Assembly: GCA_947259925.1 (NCBI GenBank)
Contig: CAMYOG010000048.1
Span: 35,249 to 99,248, forward strand
Direction of reading: 5' to 3'
DNA from: Thermoanaerobaculia bacterium
GTDB lineage: Bacteria; Acidobacteriota; Thermoanaerobaculia; Multivoradales; JAHEKO01
DNA: 64,000 nt
Shown here: piece after piece, positions 47,033-56,684 of the stretch
Numbering within the stretch: position 1 is the first letter of the stretch
Layout of the letters: every line of letters starts with the position of its first letter
Program-made: the position numbers and the translations under genes
Notes under the pieces: model-generated
The model's input: the letters and a program-made list of their open reading frames with translations, nothing else
Databases searched by the model: none
What the model was told of the DNA's origin: nothing

Positions 47033-47377
47033 ATGAGGAACGCCTACGCAGTCCGTCGCCCGGTTATCAACCCGTACCTGGTGCGGGAGCGCGATCGCCG
47101 CCGGCACCGCGAGCTGGCGACGGTCCTCGTGATCAGCCTGTCGGTCGGCGCGTGTCTGATCACCTACGTCTGGGTGCACGTCGAGCTGCTGCGCATCGGC
47201 TACCGGGTGCACCTGCTGGAAGAGCGGCTGGAAGAGACGCACCAGCGCAAGAGTCTGCTCGAGCTCGAGACCGGACATCTCTCGAGTCCGCAGGTGATCG
47301 AAGAGCGCGCCCTCCACGAGCTCGGCATGCGCAAGCCCGAGCTCTCGCAGCTGATCTTCGAGCGGGAGATCCGGTGA
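47033..47377 (+). CDS. ftsL: Cell division protein FtsL
   Basis: A ~114-residue bitopic protein with a basic N-terminus (RERDRRRHREL), a membrane helix (~28-48) and a coiled coil ending ELGMRKPELSQLI. It would pair with FtsB and FtsQ at the septum. The ATG at 47033 is chosen; the frame is open upstream to 46946 but that stretch contains the hairpin and is unlike a protein. The stop overlaps the ftsI start (GTGA). Sequence identity in this family is low; gene order carries much of the assignment. Confidence 0.85.
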   Translation: MRNAYAVRRPVINPYLVRERDRRRHRELATVLVISLSVGACLITYVWVHVELLRIGYRVHLLEERLEETHQRKSLLELETGHLSSPQVIEERALHELGMRKPELSQLIFEREIR

Positions 47378-49179
47378 AGAGCCGATTGATCATAGTTGTC
47401 GTCTTGCTCGGGGCCTGGGCTGGTCTGATCACCGCCCGTCTGTACCAGCTCCAGGTCACCGAGCATGACCGTTACCGCGGGATCGCCGAGCGGCAGCAGC
47501 GCGACGATCTGACCATCGATCCGCCCCGGGGCACGATCTACGACGCGCGCGGCCGCGAGCTGGCGGTCTCGGTGATCGTCGATTCCGCCTTCGTCGATCC
47601 GAGCCAGGTCTCGGACCCCGAAGCGCTGGTCCGGCGGCTCGGGGAAGTGCCCGAGATCGACAGCGGCGCGGCGGCGGCGGCGCTCGGCCGGTCGGGCCGC
47701 TTCGCCTGGGTCGGCCGCAAGCTGGACCCGGGAGTCTCCACCGCCCTCCGTGAGCTGGACGTGGCCGACCTCCACTTCCTGCAGGAGAGCCGCCGCTGCT
47801 ATCCGATGGGAAGGCTGGCCGGTCAGGTCCTCGGCTTTGTCGGCCTCGATCCGCACGGCCTGGAGGGGCTCGAGGCGCGGTTCGAGCCACAGCTGGCCGG
47901 CGATGCGGGCGAGAGGACCGTCCTGCGCGATGCCCTGCGGGGCACCGTTCGGGTTCCGGGCATGTCGTTCTCGGAGGCGAAGCCGGGCCTCGACCTCCAC
48001 CTGACGATCGATGCGTCGATCCAGTACATCGTCGAGCGAGAGCTGCGGGCCGCGATCGAGCGGCATCAGGCGGCGAGCGGCAGCGTCGTGATCCTCGATC
48101 CCCGGACCGGTGCGGTGCTGGCGATGGCGTCGGCGCCCGACTTCGACCCCAACGCGTTCAACCAGGCAGGCAAGGAGCGCTGGCGCAACCGGGTGGTCAC
48201 CGACGCCTACGAGCCCGGCTCGACGTTCAAGGTGATCACCGCCGCCGCCGCGCTCGAGGCGAATCTGGTCGACCCGTCCGACGTCTTCGACTGCGAGAAC
48301 GGCGGCATCTCGGTCAAGGGCAAGTGGATCAACGATCACAAATCGTTCGGCGAGCTCACCGTGCGCGAGGTGATGGCCAACTCGAGCAACGTCGGGGCGA
48401 TCAAGCTCGGCCTGATGGCCGGCGACCGGGCGCTGTACGACCAGATCGTGAAGTTCGGTCTCGGGCAGCCGACCGGCATCGATCTGCCGGGAGAGAGCTC
48501 GGGCATCGTCCGTCCGCTCGAGCGCTGGGGCAAGCGCGACGGTGCGTATATCTCGTTCGGACAGGGAATCTCGGTGACCTCGCTGCAGCTCGCCGGGGTC
48601 TTCGCGGCGATCGCCAACGGGGGCTACCTCTACCAGCCGTACGTGGTGACGGGAGTCGGTCGGGACGGCGAGGTCGAGCCACTGGTCGAGCGACCGGTCC
48701 TCCTCGGCCGTCCGGTCGACCCGGCGACGGCACTCACCCTCGAGCGGATGCTCGAGGCGGTGGTCGAAGAGGGGACCGGCAAGGCCGCCGCCGTGCCCGG
48801 GTATCGGGTCGCCGGCAAGACCGGTACCGCGCAGATTGCGGTCGCCGGGGGCTATGCACCGAACAGCTTCATCGCCAGCTTTGCCGGCTTCGTTCCCGCC
48901 CGCGACCCGGCGCTGGTCGGCGTCGTCCGGATCGACGAGCCCCGTGGGGCCTATCACGGAGGCGACGTCGCCGCGCCGATCTTCGGCGCGATCGCCGAGC
49001 AGGTGCTGGTCTATCTCGGCGTGCCTCCCGATCGGGACACGCCGTCGTTCTGGCCGCGGCAGCCGGTCCCAGAGCTGGTCGCCCGGGCGGATGCCGATGC
49101 GGTCGACGGTGAAGACGAGGAGATGCCGGGCGAGCCCGAGGGTGGCGAGCGCCAGAGGGAGGTCGCGGCCGGCGAGTGA
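47374..49179 (+). CDS. ftsI: Peptidoglycan transpeptidase FtsI (penicillin-binding protein 3 type)
   Basis: A 601-residue class B penicillin-binding protein that cross-links septal peptidoglycan. It has an N-terminal membrane helix (~3-22), a pedestal domain with RGTIYDARGRELAVS, and a transpeptidase domain with the SxxK motif in EPGSTFKVI (~282), SxN as SSN (~336) and KTG as KTGTAQ (~480). An acidic tail of ~45 residues follows. No PASTA domain. Start fixed by GTGA overlap with ftsL. Confidence 0.95.
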   Translation: MKSRLIIVVVLLGAWAGLITARLYQLQVTEHDRYRGIAERQQRDDLTIDPPRGTIYDARGRELAVSVIVDSAFVDPSQVSDPEALVRRLGEVPEIDSGAAAAALGRSGRFAWVGRKLDPGVSTALRELDVADLHFLQESRRCYPMGRLAGQVLGFVGLDPHGLEGLEARFEPQLAGDAGERTVLRDALRGTVRVPGMSFSEAKPGLDLHLTIDASIQYIVERELRAAIERHQAASGSVVILDPRTGAVLAMASAPDFDPNAFNQAGKERWRNRVVTDAYEPGSTFKVITAAAALEANLVDPSDVFDCENGGISVKGKWINDHKSFGELTVREVMANSSNVGAIKLGLMAGDRALYDQIVKFGLGQPTGIDLPGESSGIVRPLERWGKRDGAYISFGQGISVTSLQLAGVFAAIANGGYLYQPYVVTGVGRDGEVEPLVERPVLLGRPVDPATALTLERMLEAVVEEGTGKAAAVPGYRVAGKTGTAQIAVAGGYAPNSFIASFAGFVPARDPALVGVVRIDEPRGAYHGGDVAAPIFGAIAEQVLVYLGVPPDRDTPSFWPRQPVPELVARADADAVDGEDEEMPGEPEGGERQREVAAGE

Positions 49180-49189
49180 GCCCGGACCG

Positions 49190-50671
49190 ATGAACGTCAT
49201 GCAGCTCATCGCTGATCTCCCGATCTCGGCCCCGTCCGCAGACACGCCGCCGCTCGAGGTGACCGGTGTCACCCACGATTCGCGGCGCGTGGCCGACGGG
49301 GACCTGTTCGTGGCGATCGTCGGCGACCGATTCGACGGCCGGATCTTCGCCGCTGAGGCGGCCGAGCGCGGCGCGGTCGCCGTGGTCGGCGCCGGCACGG
49401 CGCCCGCCGACCTGCCGATCCCCTGGCTGCGAGCCGACGATCCGCGCTCCGTCCTGGGCCCGCTGGCGGCCCGCCTCCACGGCCACCCGGACCGGGAGCT
49501 GCTGACCGTCGGCGTCACCGGCACCAACGGCAAGTCGACGGTCGTAGCGCTGCTGGGTGCGATTCTCGATGCCGCCGGTCGGCGCGCGGGGCAGATCGGC
49601 ACGCTCGGCTATCGCTTCGCCGGTCGCCGCTTCGATGGCGAGCGGACGACGCCCGAGGCGTCCGACCTGTTTCGCACCCTGCGTGAGATGAAGGACACCG
49701 GAGCCGCGTCGGTGGCGATGGAAGTCTCCTCCCACGCGCTGCTCCTCGGCCGGGTCGGCGGCATGAGCTTCGATCTGGCGCTGTTCACCAACCTGACCCG
49801 AGACCACTTCGACTTTCACGGCGATTTCGAGGACTACTACGCCGCCAAACGCCGCCTGTTCGACCAGCTGGTGCCGGGGGGCAGGGCGGTGGTCAACGTC
49901 GCCGACGCCTACGGCCGCCGCCTGATCGACGAGCTGCCAGACGGCGCTTCGGTCGTGACCTACGGCGGCGTCGGTGACGTCACCTGCCTCGACTCTCGGC
50001 TCGAGCCGACCGGCACGCGGGCGACGCTCCGGACGCCGCGCGGCGAGCTACAGATCGAGACGCGGCTTCTGGGCAGCTACAACCTCGAGAACGTCGTGGC
50101 AGCGGTCGCCGCCGCTGAGGCGCTCGGCCTGCCGCACTCGGCGATCGTCGACGGCCTGGCGGGATTCGAGCCGCTCGCCGGCCGCATGGAACCGATCGAG
50201 GCGGGACAGGATTTTCCGGTCCTGATCGACTACGCGCACACCGACGCCGCGCTCGAAGCGGCGATCCGGTCGCTCAAGAGCTTCACCGACCGCAAGATCG
50301 TGCTGGTCTTCGGCTGCGGTGGGGATCGGGACGCCGGCAAACGGGTGTTGATGGGTCGGGTGGCCGGTGAGCTGGCCGAGCTGCCGATCGTGACCTCGGA
50401 CAATCCGCGCGGAGAAGACCCGCTGAGGATCATCTCGGCGGTCGAGGAGGGCCTCCGTCAGAGCGGCAACGAGAGCTACCGGGTGGTGCCCGACCGCCGT
50501 GAGGCGATCCGCCGGGCGGTCGCCCATGCCGGCCCCGCGTGGTCGGTGCTGGTCGCCGGCAAGGGCCACGAAGAGGTGCAGATCGTCGGCGATCAGACGC
50601 TGCCGTTCTCGGACCGCGAAGAGCTCGAGCGGGCACTGGAGGAGCGCCTTGGCGCAGGGAAGCGTGGATGA
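49190..50671 (+). CDS. murE: UDP-MurNAc-L-Ala-D-Glu:meso-diaminopimelate ligase
   Basis: A 493-residue Mur ligase. ATP site GVTGTNGKSTVVALLG (~108-123), the carbamylated-lysine region DHFDFHGDFEDYYAAKRRLF, LIDYAHTDAALEAAI, and DNPR (~404-407), the motif that marks meso-diaminopimelate rather than lysine specificity. The ATG at 49190 lies 10 bp after ftsI. The 3' end overlaps the murF start by 8 bp. Confidence 0.96.
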   Translation: MNVMQLIADLPISAPSADTPPLEVTGVTHDSRRVADGDLFVAIVGDRFDGRIFAAEAAERGAVAVVGAGTAPADLPIPWLRADDPRSVLGPLAARLHGHPDRELLTVGVTGTNGKSTVVALLGAILDAAGRRAGQIGTLGYRFAGRRFDGERTTPEASDLFRTLREMKDTGAASVAMEVSSHALLLGRVGGMSFDLALFTNLTRDHFDFHGDFEDYYAAKRRLFDQLVPGGRAVVNVADAYGRRLIDELPDGASVVTYGGVGDVTCLDSRLEPTGTRATLRTPRGELQIETRLLGSYNLENVVAAVAAAEALGLPHSAIVDGLAGFEPLAGRMEPIEAGQDFPVLIDYAHTDAALEAAIRSLKSFTDRKIVLVFGCGGDRDAGKRVLMGRVAGELAELPIVTSDNPRGEDPLRIISAVEEGLRQSGNESYRVVPDRREAIRRAVAHAGPAWSVLVAGKGHEEVQIVGDQTLPFSDREELERALEERLGAGKRG

Positions 50672-52028
50672 CGCGGCGGCGGCCATGGAGGGTCGAGTGA
50701 TCGGCGATCCGAGTCGGCTCTGGTCGGGTGCGGCGCTCGACTCGCGTCAAGTCGGCGGCGGCGAGCTCTTCTTCGCGCTGCCGGGCGAGCGCAGCGACGG
50801 CCACCGCTTCGTCGCCCAGGCGCTCGAGCGAGGCGCCGCGGCCGCGGTCGTCCACGAGGACGTCGAAGTGCCTCCGGAGGCGACCCTGATCCGGGTCGAC
50901 GACACCTTCGAGGCGCTGCACGCCCTGGTGCGGAGCGTGCGCTCTCGGCTGCCCGAGAAGCTGGTCGGTGTGACCGGCTCGGCCGGCAAGACGACCACCA
51001 AGGAGCTGCTGGCGGCGATGCTCGGCCGGCGCTACAAGGTGGCCCGCAATCCGGGCAACCTGAACAACCTCTACGGCTTCCCGCTGGCGCTGCTGGGGGT
51101 CGAGGAGGGCACCGAGTGGATGGTCGCCGAGATGGGGATGTCCACCCCCGGCGAGCTCGGCAAGATCAGCCGGCTCGGCCGGCCCGATGTTGCCCTGTTC
51201 ACCAACGTGCGCCCGGTCCATCTGGAGTTCTTTGACAGCGTGGCGGCGATCGCCGAGGCCAAGGCGGAGCTGCTCGAAGGGCTCGCCGAGCACGGTCTGG
51301 TGATCGCCAACGCCGACGACCCGGAGGTTGTGCGGATCGCCGGTCGCCACCCGGGCCGTCTGGTCTGGTACGGGATCGAGCAGCCCGCCGACTATCGCGC
51401 GTGCGGCGTCGAGCCGCTGCCGCCGCCGGCGGTCGGCAGCCGGTTGACGCTCGAGACACCGCGCGGGAGTGTCGAGGTGGAGCTGGCGCTCTACGGCCGG
51501 TTCAACGTCGAGAACTTCCTGGCTGCGGCCGCCTGCGCCGGCGAGCTGGGGGTCGAGCTGGCCGAGATCGCGGCCGCCGCCTCCGAGATCGAAGCCGCCG
51601 CGCAGCGTGGCCAGGTGCACCGGCTGGCCGGCGACATCGTGATCATCGACGAGAGCTACAACTCCAATCCGGACGCCTGCCGGCGGGCGCTGACGGCGGC
51701 GCGCGAGCTGCCGGCTCGGCGCCGCTGGGCGGTGCTCGGCGACATGCTCGAGCTCGGGCCGAGCGCCGCGGTCTATCACCGCGAGGTCGGAGCCTATGCG
51801 GCGGAGCTCGGGTTCTCGCCGACGATCGGGGTTGGCGAGCTGGCGCGCGAACTGGTCGACGGGGCGGCCGCCGCCGGCGTCGAAGCGTCGTGGTACCGGG
51901 ACGCCGCCGCCGCCGAGGAGGTCGTCGACCGACTCGAGCCGGGTGATCTGGTGCTGGTCAAGGGGTCGCGCGGGATCGCTCTCGAGCGGCTCGTGGCTCG
52001 TCTGCTCGAGCGGGGAGGGAGTAGCTGA
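50664..52028 (+). CDS. murF: UDP-MurNAc-tripeptide:D-alanyl-D-alanine ligase
   Basis: A ~454-residue Mur ligase adding D-Ala-D-Ala. Visible: LDSRQVGGGELFFALPGERS, ATP site VGVTGSAGKTTTKELLAAML, NPGNLNNLYGFPLALL, NVRPVHLEFF, IIDESYNSNPDACRRAL and VLGDMLELG. The GTG at 50664 with AGGGA upstream is used; a TTG at 50649 is possible. The D-Ala-D-Ala ligase gene itself is not in the window. The stop shares one base with the mraY start (TGATG). Confidence 0.95.
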   Translation: MDDAAAAMEGRVIGDPSRLWSGAALDSRQVGGGELFFALPGERSDGHRFVAQALERGAAAAVVHEDVEVPPEATLIRVDDTFEALHALVRSVRSRLPEKLVGVTGSAGKTTTKELLAAMLGRRYKVARNPGNLNNLYGFPLALLGVEEGTEWMVAEMGMSTPGELGKISRLGRPDVALFTNVRPVHLEFFDSVAAIAEAKAELLEGLAEHGLVIANADDPEVVRIAGRHPGRLVWYGIEQPADYRACGVEPLPPPAVGSRLTLETPRGSVEVELALYGRFNVENFLAAAACAGELGVELAEIAAAASEIEAAAQRGQVHRLAGDIVIIDESYNSNPDACRRALTAARELPARRRWAVLGDMLELGPSAAVYHREVGAYAAELGFSPTIGVGELARELVDGAAAAGVEASWYRDAAAAEEVVDRLEPGDLVLVKGSRGIALERLVARLLERGGSS

Positions 52029-53113
52029 TGCTCTACCACCTGCTCTTTCCGCTCAGCGACCAGTTTGCGGTCTTCAACGTCGTGCGCTACCTGACCTTTC
52101 GGGCGGCCGCGGCGGTGGTGACCGCCCTGATACTCACCCTGGTCCTCGGTCCGGGGTTCATTCGCTGGCTTCGGCGTCTGTCGATCGGCCAGAACATCCG
52201 TGCCGAAGGGCCGGAGAGGCATCACCAGAAAGCGGGCACACCGACCATGGGCGGTGTGCTCATCCTGTTCTCGATGATCGTGCCGACGTTGTTGTGGGCA
52301 CGGCTCGACAACATCTACGTCTGGTTGGCGCTCGCCGTGACGATCGCCTACGGGAGTATCGGCTTCGCCGACGACTTCCTGAAAGTGCGGCGAGGGAGCA
52401 ACCAGGGTCTAACAGCAAAGGCAAAGTTCGTTCTTTTGGCGTTGGTGGCCGTTGCGGGCGGGGTGATCCTCACAAATCTGCCCAACAGCTACAACTTCAG
52501 TCCCACCATAGCTTTCCCATTCTTCAAGACCGCGGTTTTTAACGTCGGCCTTCTATACATCCCGTTCGTGGCGCTGGTTCTGACAGCGACGTCCAATGCC
52601 GTCAACCTCACCGACGGCCTGGACGGACTGGCGATCGGAGCCACGATGATCGCGGCGGCCACCTACGCCATCTTTTCGTACATAGCGGGGAACTCCATAG
52701 TCGCGGGGTATCTCCAGGTCCCCTACGTCCGCAGCGTCGGAGAGGTAGCCATCTTCTGTGCGGCCCTCGTCGGCGCCAGCCTCGGCTTCCTCTGGTACAA
52801 CGCCCATCCGGCCGAGCTCTTCATGGGAGACGTCGGCTCGCTCGCCATCGGTGGCGCGATCGGCGTCGTCGCCGTCCTCTCCAAGCAGGAGATGGTGCTC
52901 CTGCTGGTGGGCGGACTGTTCGTCATCGAAGTCCTGTCGGTGGTCATCCAGGTCATGTCGTTCAAGCTCACCGGGCGCCGCGTCTTCCGGATGGCGCCGC
53001 TCCACCATCACTTCGAGCTCGAAGGGTGGGCGGAGTCGAAGATCATCGTCCGCTTCTGGATCCTCGCGATCCTGTTCGCTCTGGTCAGCCTGTCGACGCT
53101 CAAACTCCGATGA
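52028..53113 (+). CDS. mraY: Phospho-MurNAc-pentapeptide transferase
   Basis: A 361-residue ten-helix enzyme making lipid I from UDP-MurNAc-pentapeptide and undecaprenyl phosphate. Motifs: KAGTPTMGGVLIL, GFADDFLKV, NAVNLTDGLDGLAIG with the catalytic Asp region, FMGDVGSLAIGGAIG, and the APLHHHFELEGW histidine motif. From ~52405 to ~52720 codons end in A/T much more often than in the rest of the gene, including several ATA codons. Confidence 0.97.
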   Translation: MLYHLLFPLSDQFAVFNVVRYLTFRAAAAVVTALILTLVLGPGFIRWLRRLSIGQNIRAEGPERHHQKAGTPTMGGVLILFSMIVPTLLWARLDNIYVWLALAVTIAYGSIGFADDFLKVRRGSNQGLTAKAKFVLLALVAVAGGVILTNLPNSYNFSPTIAFPFFKTAVFNVGLLYIPFVALVLTATSNAVNLTDGLDGLAIGATMIAAATYAIFSYIAGNSIVAGYLQVPYVRSVGEVAIFCAALVGASLGFLWYNAHPAELFMGDVGSLAIGGAIGVVAVLSKQEMVLLLVGGLFVIEVLSVVIQVMSFKLTGRRVFRMAPLHHHFELEGWAESKIIVRFWILAILFALVSLSTLKLR

Positions 53114-54504
53114 AGACACCCTGGAGCGAGAACGACTGGAAGCGAGCGCTGGTCTACGGACTCGGCGTCTCGGGAGTAGCGGCGACTCGGCTGCTCAGGG
53201 ATCGTGACGTCGCGGTCACGGCGGTCGACCGGCGGGGCTTCGAAGAGCTCGAGCTCGGCGACCTGGCCGGCGATCCGGGCGTCGAACTGGTCCTCGGGGC
53301 CGATCCACGGGTCCTTCCCGGTGCCTTCGATGGCGTCGTCCTGAGTCCCGGTATCGCCCTCGATCAGCCTCTCCTGCGCGATGCCCGGCGCCTCGGCGTC
53401 CCGGTCATCTCGGAGGTCGAGCTGGCGTTCCCCTTCCTGAACGGGCCGGCGGTCGGCATCACCGGCTCGAACGGCAAGAGCACGACCACGGCGCTCGCCG
53501 GCGCCGCGCTGCGCGCCTCGGGACACCGCGTCGAGGTATGCGGCAACATCGGTGTGCCGCTCGCCTCCCGGGTCCGCGGCGAGGCGGGGCGGATCTTCGT
53601 CATCGAGCTGTCGAGCTTCCAGCTCGAGTCGGTCGACACCTTCCGCCCGCACGCCGCGGCGCTGCTCAATCTGAGCGCCGATCATCTCGACCGCCACCGC
53701 GACTTCGAGAGCTACCGGCGGGCCAAGGAGAGGATCTTCGCGCGTCAGCACGACGACGACATCGCGGTCCTGAACGCTGACGATCCGCAGGTCGCGGCGA
53801 TCGGGGCACGCGCTCGGCGGCGCTTCTTCTCGCGCTTTCGCCGGGTCGAGGACGGCTGTTACATGGACGGCGAGCGGGTGGTCGAGACCTCGCCCGGGAG
53901 CGAGCCGGTCGAGCTGTTTCGCACCGGCGACCTGCAGCTGGTGGGAGATCACAATCTCGAGAACGCGATGGCGGCGGCCCTCCTGGCCCGCTCGATGGGA
54001 GCCGACTCCGCGGCCGTGCGCAGCGGGCTCGCCGCATTCACCGGGCTGCCACACCGACTCGAGCGAGTAGCGACGCTCGACGGCGTCACCTGGTACAACG
54101 ACTCGAAGGCGACCAACATCGACGCCACCCGACGATCGCTGACCGGCTTTCCCGACGGCTCGCTGCACCTGATCCTCGGCGGCCGGTTCAAGGCGGGCGA
54201 CCCGGCGGTGCTCGCCGATCTGGTCGAGGTCAAGACCCGCCGCGTCTATCTGATCGGCGAGGCCGCGGAGCTGTTCGAGCAGACGCTCGGCGAGATCGTC
54301 GAGTGCGAGCGCTGCGGCGACCTGGAGAGCGCCGTGTCGGCGGCCCACGCCCGAGCGGACGCCGGCGAGGTCGTGCTGCTGTCGCCGGCGTGCGCCAGCT
54401 TCGACCAGTACGAGAGCTTCGAGGGCCGCGGCGAGCATTTCTCGAGCCTGGTGGTCGGCCTCGGAGCCGGGCCCAGACGATCACACGGAGGCGAGCATGG
54501 CTAA
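53110..54504 (+). CDS. murD: UDP-MurNAc-L-alanine:glutamate ligase
   Basis: A 464-residue Mur ligase: N-terminal Rossmann part (VYGLGVSGVAATRLL), SPGIALDQPLL, ATP site GITGSNGKSTTTALAGAAL, GNIGVPL, LSSFQLESV, NLSADHLDRHRDFESYRRAK, NDSKATNID and LSPACASFDQYESF. The family normally adds D-glutamate. Because a MurL-like epimerase lies 7 kb away, L-glutamate use (as in MurD2) deserves a test, but sequence reading cannot decide. It overlaps mraY by 4 bp and ftsW by 8 bp. Confidence 0.94.
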   Translation: MKTPWSENDWKRALVYGLGVSGVAATRLLRDRDVAVTAVDRRGFEELELGDLAGDPGVELVLGADPRVLPGAFDGVVLSPGIALDQPLLRDARRLGVPVISEVELAFPFLNGPAVGITGSNGKSTTTALAGAALRASGHRVEVCGNIGVPLASRVRGEAGRIFVIELSSFQLESVDTFRPHAAALLNLSADHLDRHRDFESYRRAKERIFARQHDDDIAVLNADDPQVAAIGARARRRFFSRFRRVEDGCYMDGERVVETSPGSEPVELFRTGDLQLVGDHNLENAMAAALLARSMGADSAAVRSGLAAFTGLPHRLERVATLDGVTWYNDSKATNIDATRRSLTGFPDGSLHLILGGRFKAGDPAVLADLVEVKTRRVYLIGEAAELFEQTLGEIVECERCGDLESAVSAAHARADAGEVVLLSPACASFDQYESFEGRGEHFSSLVVGLGAGPRRSHGGEHG

Positions 54505-55582
54505 GAAGCTCGCCTTCGATCGGCTCCTGTTCACCACCGTCATGGCGCTTGTCGGTCTCGGCCTGGCGATGGTCTTCTCGGCCAGCGCGCTCGCCAGCCT
54601 GCCGCAGGACCGGGTGCTCAACCCGTTCCTGGTCAAGCAGTGTCTGGCGGCGGCGATTGGCCTGGTCGGATTGCTGGTGGTGATGCACATCGACTACCGG
54701 ATCCTGCAGCGGCGCGAGGTGATCTACACCCTGCTGGGCGCCGTGGTCGTCCTGCTGGTGATCGCCCTGCTCGGTCCGGCGGTCCGCGGCACCAGGCGCT
54801 GGATCGATCTCGGCCCGGTCTCGCTGCAGCCGTCCGAGCTGGCCAAGCTGGTGCTGGTGCCCTACCTGGCGTACGTCATCGCCCGCATGAACGATGCGAC
54901 CCGCCAGATCCAGCTGCTGCTGCCAGCGGCGATCGTGACCGTCACCCTCGCCTGGCTGGTCTACCTGGGAAGGGACCTGGGCAGCGCTCTGATGATCGGC
55001 GCGATCGCCGGGATGATGCTCTTCCTGGCCGGTCTGCCGTGGCGCTATCTGGCGGTTGTCGGTCTCAGCGTCGTGCCGGCGCTGGTCTCGTCGATCCTGC
55101 TGGTGCCGTATCGCAAGGCACGGCTGGTCGCCTTCCTGAATCCCGAGATGCACCGGGACACCAGCGGGTTCCAGCCCTTCCAGTCGATGGTCGCGGTCGG
55201 CTCCGGCGGAGTCTTCGGCCTCGGGCTGGGCGGTGGTCGCCAGAAGCTCCACTTCCTTCCCGACGCGAACTCCGACTTCGTCTACGCCATCCTCGCCGAG
55301 GAGCTCGGCATGATCGGCGCGCTCGGCGCTCTGATCCTGTTCGGACTGTTGCTCTGGCGCGGCGTGCGCGCCGGTCTCCGCGCACCCGACATGTTCGGGC
55401 GCTACCTGGCGTGGGGCCTGGCGACGCTGCTGGTGCTCCAGGCGTTCATTCACGTCAGCGTCGCCCTGGTGATCCTGCCGACCACCGGCATCACCATGCC
55501 CTTCCTCTCCTACGGCGGCTCGTCGTTGGTGGTCACCATGGTGGCCTCCGGCGTGCTCCTCAACGTCTCGCAGCACGGATGA
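54497..55582 (+). CDS. ftsW: Septal peptidoglycan glycosyltransferase FtsW (SEDS family)
   Basis: A 361-residue SEDS protein with ten helices polymerising lipid II together with FtsI. Motifs: VFSASALASL, GTRRWIDLGPVSLQPSELAK, GRDLGSALMIG, GFQPFQSMVAVGSGG, FLPDANSDFVYAILAEELG with the catalytic Asp region, and TGITMPFLSYGGSSLVVTM. The gene overlaps murD by 8 bp. It is at the short end for FtsW because the usual N-terminal extension is almost absent. Confidence 0.95.
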   Translation: MAKKLAFDRLLFTTVMALVGLGLAMVFSASALASLPQDRVLNPFLVKQCLAAAIGLVGLLVVMHIDYRILQRREVIYTLLGAVVVLLVIALLGPAVRGTRRWIDLGPVSLQPSELAKLVLVPYLAYVIARMNDATRQIQLLLPAAIVTVTLAWLVYLGRDLGSALMIGAIAGMMLFLAGLPWRYLAVVGLSVVPALVSSILLVPYRKARLVAFLNPEMHRDTSGFQPFQSMVAVGSGGVFGLGLGGGRQKLHFLPDANSDFVYAILAEELGMIGALGALILFGLLLWRGVRAGLRAPDMFGRYLAWGLATLLVLQAFIHVSVALVILPTTGITMPFLSYGGSSLVVTMVASGVLLNVSQHG

Positions 55583-55585
55583 TGG

Positions 55586-56665
55586 ATGGCTTCGAAACAG
55601 CACGTCTTGATGACCGGCGGCGGGACTGCGGGGCACGTCTTTCCGGGCGTTGCGGTGGCGCGCGAGCTGGAGAGCCGGGGCTGGCAGGTGAGCTGGGCCG
55701 GGCGTGCCGGCGGGATGGAAGAGCGCCTGGTCTCGGAGCGCGATCTAGAGTTCCATCCCCTGTCGGCCAGTGCGGTCGTCGGCCGCGGCCCGCTGGCCAA
55801 GACGAGCGCGCTGCTGACTCTCTGCCGGTCCGCGCTCACCGCCCGCAAACTGGTCAAGCGGCTCGACAGCCGGGCGGTGCTCGGGACCGGCGGCTACGTC
55901 TCGGCGCCGGCGGTGCTCGGAGCGCGGTTGGCCGGGCGGCCCGCCGTCCTGCTGGAGCCGAATGCGCGTGCCGGGGCGGCGAATCGCTGGTTGTCGCGCT
56001 GGGCGGCGGCGGCGGCCATCGCCTACGAGGGTGCGCGTCGGGACTTCCGCTGTCCGACGCACCGGACCGGCGTTCCGGTGCGGTCGGAGTTCTTCGAGCT
56101 GCGGCCGGCACCGACCGACAGGTTGCGGGTATTGGTGCTGGGAGGCAGCCAGGGCGCTCTGAAGCTCAACCTGCTCCTTCCCGCGGCCTTCGAGCGACTG
56201 GCGGTCGAGCTCCCGGAGCTCGAGATCGTGCATCAGGTTGGGCGCCACCAGGAGACGACCGAGGCGGCCTACGCCGAGCGGAGCCTCCCGGGCGTGAGCG
56301 TCGAGATCACTCCCTTCATCGAGGACGTGGCGGCGGCGATGGAGTCGGCGAGTCTGGTCGTCTCGCGCGCCGGCGCCGTAACCCTGGCGGAGATCTGCGC
56401 CGCCGGCCGCCCCGCCCTGCTGCTTCCGCTCGAGCTCGCCGGTGGCCATCAGCGCGAGAACGCGCAGGCGCTGGTCGACGCGGGCGGTGCCTGCATGCTC
56501 GAGCAGTCGGCGTCGGTGGATCGGGCCGCCGAGGTGATCGGCGGCCTGCTCCGAGAGCCGCGACTGCGGGAGATGGGCACGGCGCTCGCCGGGCTGGCGC
56601 GGCGCGACGCCTCCGAGCGGATCGCGGATCTGATCGTCTCGATGGCGTCGGAAGGGGACCGATGA
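55586..56665 (+). CDS. murG: UDP-GlcNAc transferase MurG (lipid II synthase)
   Basis: A 359-residue GT28 enzyme adding GlcNAc to lipid I. Motifs: MTGGGTAGHVFPGVAVA, GTGGYVSAPAVLGA, LLEPNARAGAANRWLSR (normally EQN; here EPN), LVLGGSQGALKLN, VSRAGAVTLAEICAAGRPAL and GGHQRENAQAL. The EQN to EPN change is minor. It lies 3 bp after ftsW. Confidence 0.94.
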   Translation: MASKQHVLMTGGGTAGHVFPGVAVARELESRGWQVSWAGRAGGMEERLVSERDLEFHPLSASAVVGRGPLAKTSALLTLCRSALTARKLVKRLDSRAVLGTGGYVSAPAVLGARLAGRPAVLLEPNARAGAANRWLSRWAAAAAIAYEGARRDFRCPTHRTGVPVRSEFFELRPAPTDRLRVLVLGGSQGALKLNLLLPAAFERLAVELPELEIVHQVGRHQETTEAAYAERSLPGVSVEITPFIEDVAAAMESASLVVSRAGAVTLAEICAAGRPALLLPLELAGGHQRENAQALVDAGGACMLEQSASVDRAAEVIGGLLREPRLREMGTALAGLARRDASERIADLIVSMASEGDR

Positions 56666-56684
56666 GGGCCGGGAGCCGATAGTC

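Noticed and set aside
47200..49602. Very long antisense open frame over ftsI and murE
   Set aside because: A by-product of G/C-rich third positions; the plus-strand frames encode unmistakable PBP and Mur ligase motifs. The same applies to long antisense frames over pilB (13.5-14.9 kb) and mfd (39.1-41.0 kb).
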